DNA of 17,083 nucleotides, from the NCBI GenBank assembly GCA_031279915.1, contig JAITHO010000220.1, positions 1 to 17,083 of the forward strand, read 5' to 3'. Within the stretch, counting starts at the first letter, position 1; the number at the start of each line of letters is the position of its first letter. The notes below the pieces were generated by a model that saw only the letters and a list, made by a program, of their open reading frames with translations, was not told where the DNA came from and did not search any database. This DNA is from Tannerellaceae bacterium (GTDB lineage Bacteria; Bacteroidota; Bacteroidia; Bacteroidales; Tannerellaceae). Positions 13,760 to 17,083 of this stretch are shown piece by piece. The position numbers were made by a program, and so were the translations under genes.

Positions 13760-16645
13760 ATGAACAGACTACTGACAGTGGCTTTAATATCTTCATGCGG
13801 AAACATTATGTCGGCACAGATGGCCGGCCCGCTTAAAGTTTTGCCGCACACTCTGAGCAACGGCATGACCGTTTGGCTGAACGAAGATCATAGCCAACCG
13901 AAAATATTCGGAGCTGTGGTTGTAAGAGCCGGAGCTAAAGACACGCCAAACACCGGCATCGCGCACTACTTTGAGCACATCATGTTTAAGGGAACCGATA
14001 AGATCGGAACGGTTGACTACGAAGCCGAGAAAGTTTTGCTCGATTCCATATCCGAACGTTACGATCGCCTGGCGCAAACCGTTAGCCCCAAAGAGCGCGC
14101 CGCCATGCAAATCGAAATCAACGAACTAAGCGTGCAAGCCGCCGACTATGTTATCCCCAATGAGTTCAATCGCCTGATATCGCGCTACGGAGGCACACGG
14201 CTCAATGCAAGCACATCCTTCGACTATACGGTTTATTACAACACATTCTCCCCGCAATACATAGCACAATGGGCCGAACTCAACAGCGAGCGGCTGATCA
14301 ATCCCGTGTTCCGCATGTTCCAAACCGAGCTCGAAACCGTTTACGAGGAAAAGAATATGTATGGCGACGTTGTTGGACGCGACGCCATCGACAGCCTTCT
14401 GGCTCGCTTCTTCCATCCGCATCCTTACGCATATCCCATCATCGGCAGTACGGAGAATCTGAAGAATCCGAGGCTGTCGGAGATGCGCGCCTTCTTCGAG
14501 AAATACTACGTCGCCTCCAATATGGGCCTAATCCTGAGCGGCGACTTTGATCCGGAAACGACGCTGCCTATCCTTGAAGCAGCCTTCTCGCGCATACGTC
14601 GCGGGCAAGCACCCGTTTCCGTTACCGAACCTATTCCACCTTTCAATGGCGAGGAGAGATTCCAGATACGCTTCCCCATTCCGATAGTATCCGGCGCAGG
14701 ATATGCCTTCCGCGGCGTACCGGCCAATCATCCCGACCAGGCGGCGCTGAACATTGTTGTCGGATTGCTGAACAATAGCAACGGCACAGGCTTCTTCGAT
14801 AAGCTGATGGTTAATCACAAGCTGATGGCCGCAATGACGATGCACGAAAGCTTTAACGATGCCGGCATCATCGCACTCATAGCCATTCCGAGGCTGGTAT
14901 TTCAGTCGGTTGACAACGCCGTAGGCCTTATCCGTCGTGAGCTCGAGAGAGTCAAGGCCGGCGATTTCAGCGATGAGATATTCAATAGCCTGAAGCTCGA
15001 ACAGAAGCGCAAATACGCATCGCGGCTCGAAGAAATAAATTCCCGATCCGGAATGATGGTCGCCCTCTTTTCGCAAGGCAAAACCTGGGATAGCTATCTG
15101 AAGGAAACAGAACGAATCGACGAGCTAACCAAAGACGATATAGTGCAGGTGGCCTGCAAATACTTTGGCGACGACTATCTGTACGTCACCAAAAAGACAG
15201 GCAAATATCCCAAAGACAATCTTCCGAAGCCCAACTTCCGACCCGTCGTTCCCCGAAATACCGAAGCATACTCCGAATACGCTCGCCAATTAGCCGGCTT
15301 GCCGGTGCAAGAAACCCAAGCACGCTTCCTCAACTTTGAGAAAGACGTGACGATAATGCGCCTCTCGCCACTCGTTACCCTCTACGCCTCGGCCAATCCG
15401 GTTAACGACATTTTCACCCTCGATATATCCTTCGGCATAGGAAAGATCGAACAGCCGGCCCTTGTGCAGCTCACCTCATACCTGCCGCTACTCGGCACCA
15501 CAGAACTGAGCTTCGACGAGTTCCGCGGGCAATTGCAAACGCTCGGAAGCGCGCTCTCTTTCGAAGTCGACAACAACCGATTCGTTGTGCACATCGGAGG
15601 ATTCGATGCCAACTTTGGCCGAACAATAGCCCTTGTTTCATCCTTCCTGCAAAGCGCCAAACCCGAAGACAGGAAAATGAAGCAACTGATAGACGAAGAA
15701 AAGGTTCTGAAAAAAACCTTTTTTAAATCGACCGAAAGCATGGCGCAAGCCCTGCTCGAAAAAGTTCGGTACGGCGATAAATCATCCTACCTCAACAAAC
15801 TTTCGCTTCAAGACGTCTCCAAGATGAAGGGAAAGGACTTGCTCGCCGTGCTGAGCGAGGTCGTTCGCGTTTCGTGCGACCTGCATTATTGCGGCACACT
15901 ATCGCCCGAAGTCGTTGCCGAATCTGCCCGCGCGCACTTGCGGCTCGATCAGGTTACCGAAGCCTCTTCCTCGCCCTTCTACCGCTTGCTCTCCGACTAC
16001 GACGCTCCAACCGTATACTTTTGCGACGCCCCCGACGCCTCCCAAAGCATCATCAATTGCTACGTGAAAGGCAGTACGCCGCGGCCCGACGAAACCGCTC
16101 GCCATGCCTCGCGGCTGTTTTCCGGATATTTCGGAGGAGATATGTCGTCATTAATGTTTCAGGAGATACGCGAATTTCGCTCGTATGCCTACATCGCTCA
16201 GGGACGATACTCTCTGCTGCCGATGAACATCAGCGACAAGCCCGGATCGTTCACCGCCATGCTTTCCACGCAGAACGACAAAACCATCGACGCTCTGCAA
16301 GTGCTCGACAGCCTGCTTCGCAACATGCCTGTCAAACCCGAACGACTTCCGGCCGTTAAGCAATCTATCATCAACCAAATCAGCTCTGATTACCCAAGCT
16401 TCAGGCGCATACCCGGACGGGTGGCCTCGATGATAAACGAAGGCTATTCTGCCGATCCGAACATGACTCTGATGGAGCAACTGCCTCGCATGGAGATGTC
16501 GGATATTGTCGACTTTTACGAAGAGAACATTCAAGGCCGCCCCATTGTTTATACGATCGTAGGTAATGCTCGCAAGATCGACATGAACGGCTTGGCTGCT
16601 TTCGGAACTATCGTGAAGGTAAAAAAGGAAGAGCTCTATCATTAG
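13760..16645 (+). CDS. Exported M16 (insulinase-family) zinc metallopeptidase
   Basis: A 961-residue two-half M16 peptidase, probably periplasmic, degrading peptides. A signal peptide (residues 1-19, ending MSAQ or nearby) precedes the catalytic half. The inverted zinc motif H69-Y-F-E-H73 is intact, and the third ligand is E197 in ELETVYEEK, in the usual position. An insert-bearing stretch (about 75-140) separates the motif from NASTSFDYTVYY (149-160). An M16 C-type domain covers about 215-400. The second half (about 520-940) repeats the fold without an HxxEH motif, as is normal for the structural half. It starts 13 bp after serS, so it may share its transcript. The substrate is not visible. 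Such serS neighbours need not be functionally linked. Confidence 0.95.
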   Translation: MNRLLTVALISSCGNIMSAQMAGPLKVLPHTLSNGMTVWLNEDHSQPKIFGAVVVRAGAKDTPNTGIAHYFEHIMFKGTDKIGTVDYEAEKVLLDSISERYDRLAQTVSPKERAAMQIEINELSVQAADYVIPNEFNRLISRYGGTRLNASTSFDYTVYYNTFSPQYIAQWAELNSERLINPVFRMFQTELETVYEEKNMYGDVVGRDAIDSLLARFFHPHPYAYPIIGSTENLKNPRLSEMRAFFEKYYVASNMGLILSGDFDPETTLPILEAAFSRIRRGQAPVSVTEPIPPFNGEERFQIRFPIPIVSGAGYAFRGVPANHPDQAALNIVVGLLNNSNGTGFFDKLMVNHKLMAAMTMHESFNDAGIIALIAIPRLVFQSVDNAVGLIRRELERVKAGDFSDEIFNSLKLEQKRKYASRLEEINSRSGMMVALFSQGKTWDSYLKETERIDELTKDDIVQVACKYFGDDYLYVTKKTGKYPKDNLPKPNFRPVVPRNTEAYSEYARQLAGLPVQETQARFLNFEKDVTIMRLSPLVTLYASANPVNDIFTLDISFGIGKIEQPALVQLTSYLPLLGTTELSFDEFRGQLQTLGSALSFEVDNNRFVVHIGGFDANFGRTIALVSSFLQSAKPEDRKMKQLIDEEKVLKKTFFKSTESMAQALLEKVRYGDKSSYLNKLSLQDVSKMKGKDLLAVLSEVVRVSCDLHYCGTLSPEVVAESARAHLRLDQVTEASSSPFYRLLSDYDAPTVYFCDAPDASQSIINCYVKGSTPRPDETARHASRLFSGYFGGDMSSLMFQEIREFRSYAYIAQGRYSLLPMNISDKPGSFTAMLSTQNDKTIDALQVLDSLLRNMPVKPERLPAVKQSIINQISSDYPSFRRIPGRVASMINEGYSADPNMTLMEQLPRMEMSDIVDFYEENIQGRPIVYTIVGNARKIDMNGLAAFGTIVKVKKEELYH

Positions 16646-16692
16646 GGCCTTCCGCATTGCCCGCCTCTCCCTCTTTTTGAACTAAAATAGTC

Positions 16693-16733
16693 GCTATGTT
16701 GACGCCCGAAAAACGATTTGGCGTTAACATAGC
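16693..16733. terminator. Inverted repeat between two convergent genes
   Basis: GCTATGTTGACGCC at 16693-16706 pairs with GGCGTTAACATAGC at 16720-16733: 13 of 14 pairs are Watson-Crick and one is G-U. The loop is 13 nt. It sits between the M16 stop and the converging gene at the right edge and probably terminates both. The T-run after it is weak on the plus strand; on the minus strand CTATTTTAG follows. Confidence 0.6.
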
Positions 16734-16740
16734 AATTCGC

Positions 16741-17083
16741 TTATGGTTCGATGCGTAGCGTGACGCCTTTTTTGGTTTCGTTATGGAAACGGTCGACGGC
16801 GGTTACTACTACTCGGCATCCTTTGTCGCCTACTCGGTTGAAGGGGAGGGTGACGGATTGGTCGGATGTGATTGCAAGGATGTTGGCTGGATTGTTTTTG
16901 TCCATTGATCCTTTGGCGGGGAAGCAGTAGACGACGAAATAGCGGGCGGATTCGGGGTCGTCGGGCTTGGAATAGGCGTCCCAGTGGATTTTGATTCCAT
17001 CGGCGGCGGGGATGGCTCCGAGGTTCTTGACTTCTTTTGGGCGGCCTTTGTGGAGGTTGGTGTAGGCTGGGATGAGGGCCGGA
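16741..17083 (-). CDS. C-terminal part of a GHL10-type glycosyl hydrolase (partial)
   Basis: The last 114 codons of a gene running off the right edge, in the frame ending at TAA 16741-16743. The reading contains PALIPAYTNLHKGRPKEVKN, then IKIHWDAYSKPDDPESARYF, VVYCFPAKG, and ends VVVTAVDRFHNETKKGVTLR. The middle looks like a fibronectin type III-like beta domain, as found at the end of the Bacteroidota family 10 glycosyl-hydrolase-like (GHL10, YngK-type) proteins. The catalytic barrel lies outside the window, so activity and substrate cannot be judged. The gene converges on the M16 peptidase gene with an inverted repeat between them. I am fairly sure it is a real gene end, less so of the family. 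Confidence 0.72.
   Translation of the reverse strand, partial: PALIPAYTNLHKGRPKEVKNLGAIPAADGIKIHWDAYSKPDDPESARYFVVYCFPAKGSMDKNNPANILAITSDQSVTLPFNRVGDKGCRVVVTAVDRFHNETKKGVTLRIEP

Overview
The window looks like a chromosomal segment of a member of the Bacteroidota, most likely order Bacteroidales. The signs are an M23 peptidase with two LysM domains, a Bacteroidota-style LptC lipoprotein, the run RNase Y - CoaX - outer-membrane protein - TPR protein - LptC, a GLPGLI-family gene beside a TonB-receptor-like barrel gene, -7 promoter boxes of the TAnnTTTG type, and starts that lack clear Shine-Dalgarno sequences. I cannot name a genus from sequence alone. No rRNA, tRNA, CRISPR array, phage or transposase gene was seen.

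Layout. (1) 25-2500, plus strand: secreted M23/LysM peptidase, QueH, and a short QueG-like double [4Fe-4S] protein, tightly spaced. (2) 8737-2490, minus strand: a long cluster reading short coiled-coil protein, ZapA, RNase Y, CoaX, outer-membrane barrel protein, TPR protein, LptC. It joins cell division, RNA turnover, CoA synthesis and outer-membrane/LPS assembly. A promoter sits before the first gene and a hairpin with a T-run between zapA and rny. lptC and the QueG-like gene converge and overlap by 11 bp. (3) 8738-12465: an unstable accessory island. It holds a 41-bp tandem array (eight full units and one partial), a dispersed repeat of about 110 bp in two inverted copies, and between those copies a decayed outer-membrane module: a 5'-truncated, frameshifted TonB-receptor-like barrel gene and a GLPGLI gene with an in-frame stop. 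(4) 12466-16645, plus strand: serS followed by a 961-residue two-domain M16 peptidase. (5) 16741-17083, minus strand: the C-terminal end of what looks like a GHL10-type glycosyl hydrolase, separated from the M16 gene by a strong inverted repeat.

The two flanks are ordinary housekeeping loci. The island is the part worth attention: its repeats share short peptide-coding and palindromic modules, they bound exactly the segment that has decayed, and the barrel gene begins where one repeat ends. A reasonable inference, not a proof, is that this repeat family drives rearrangement and the truncation or capture of surface-protein genes in this lineage.
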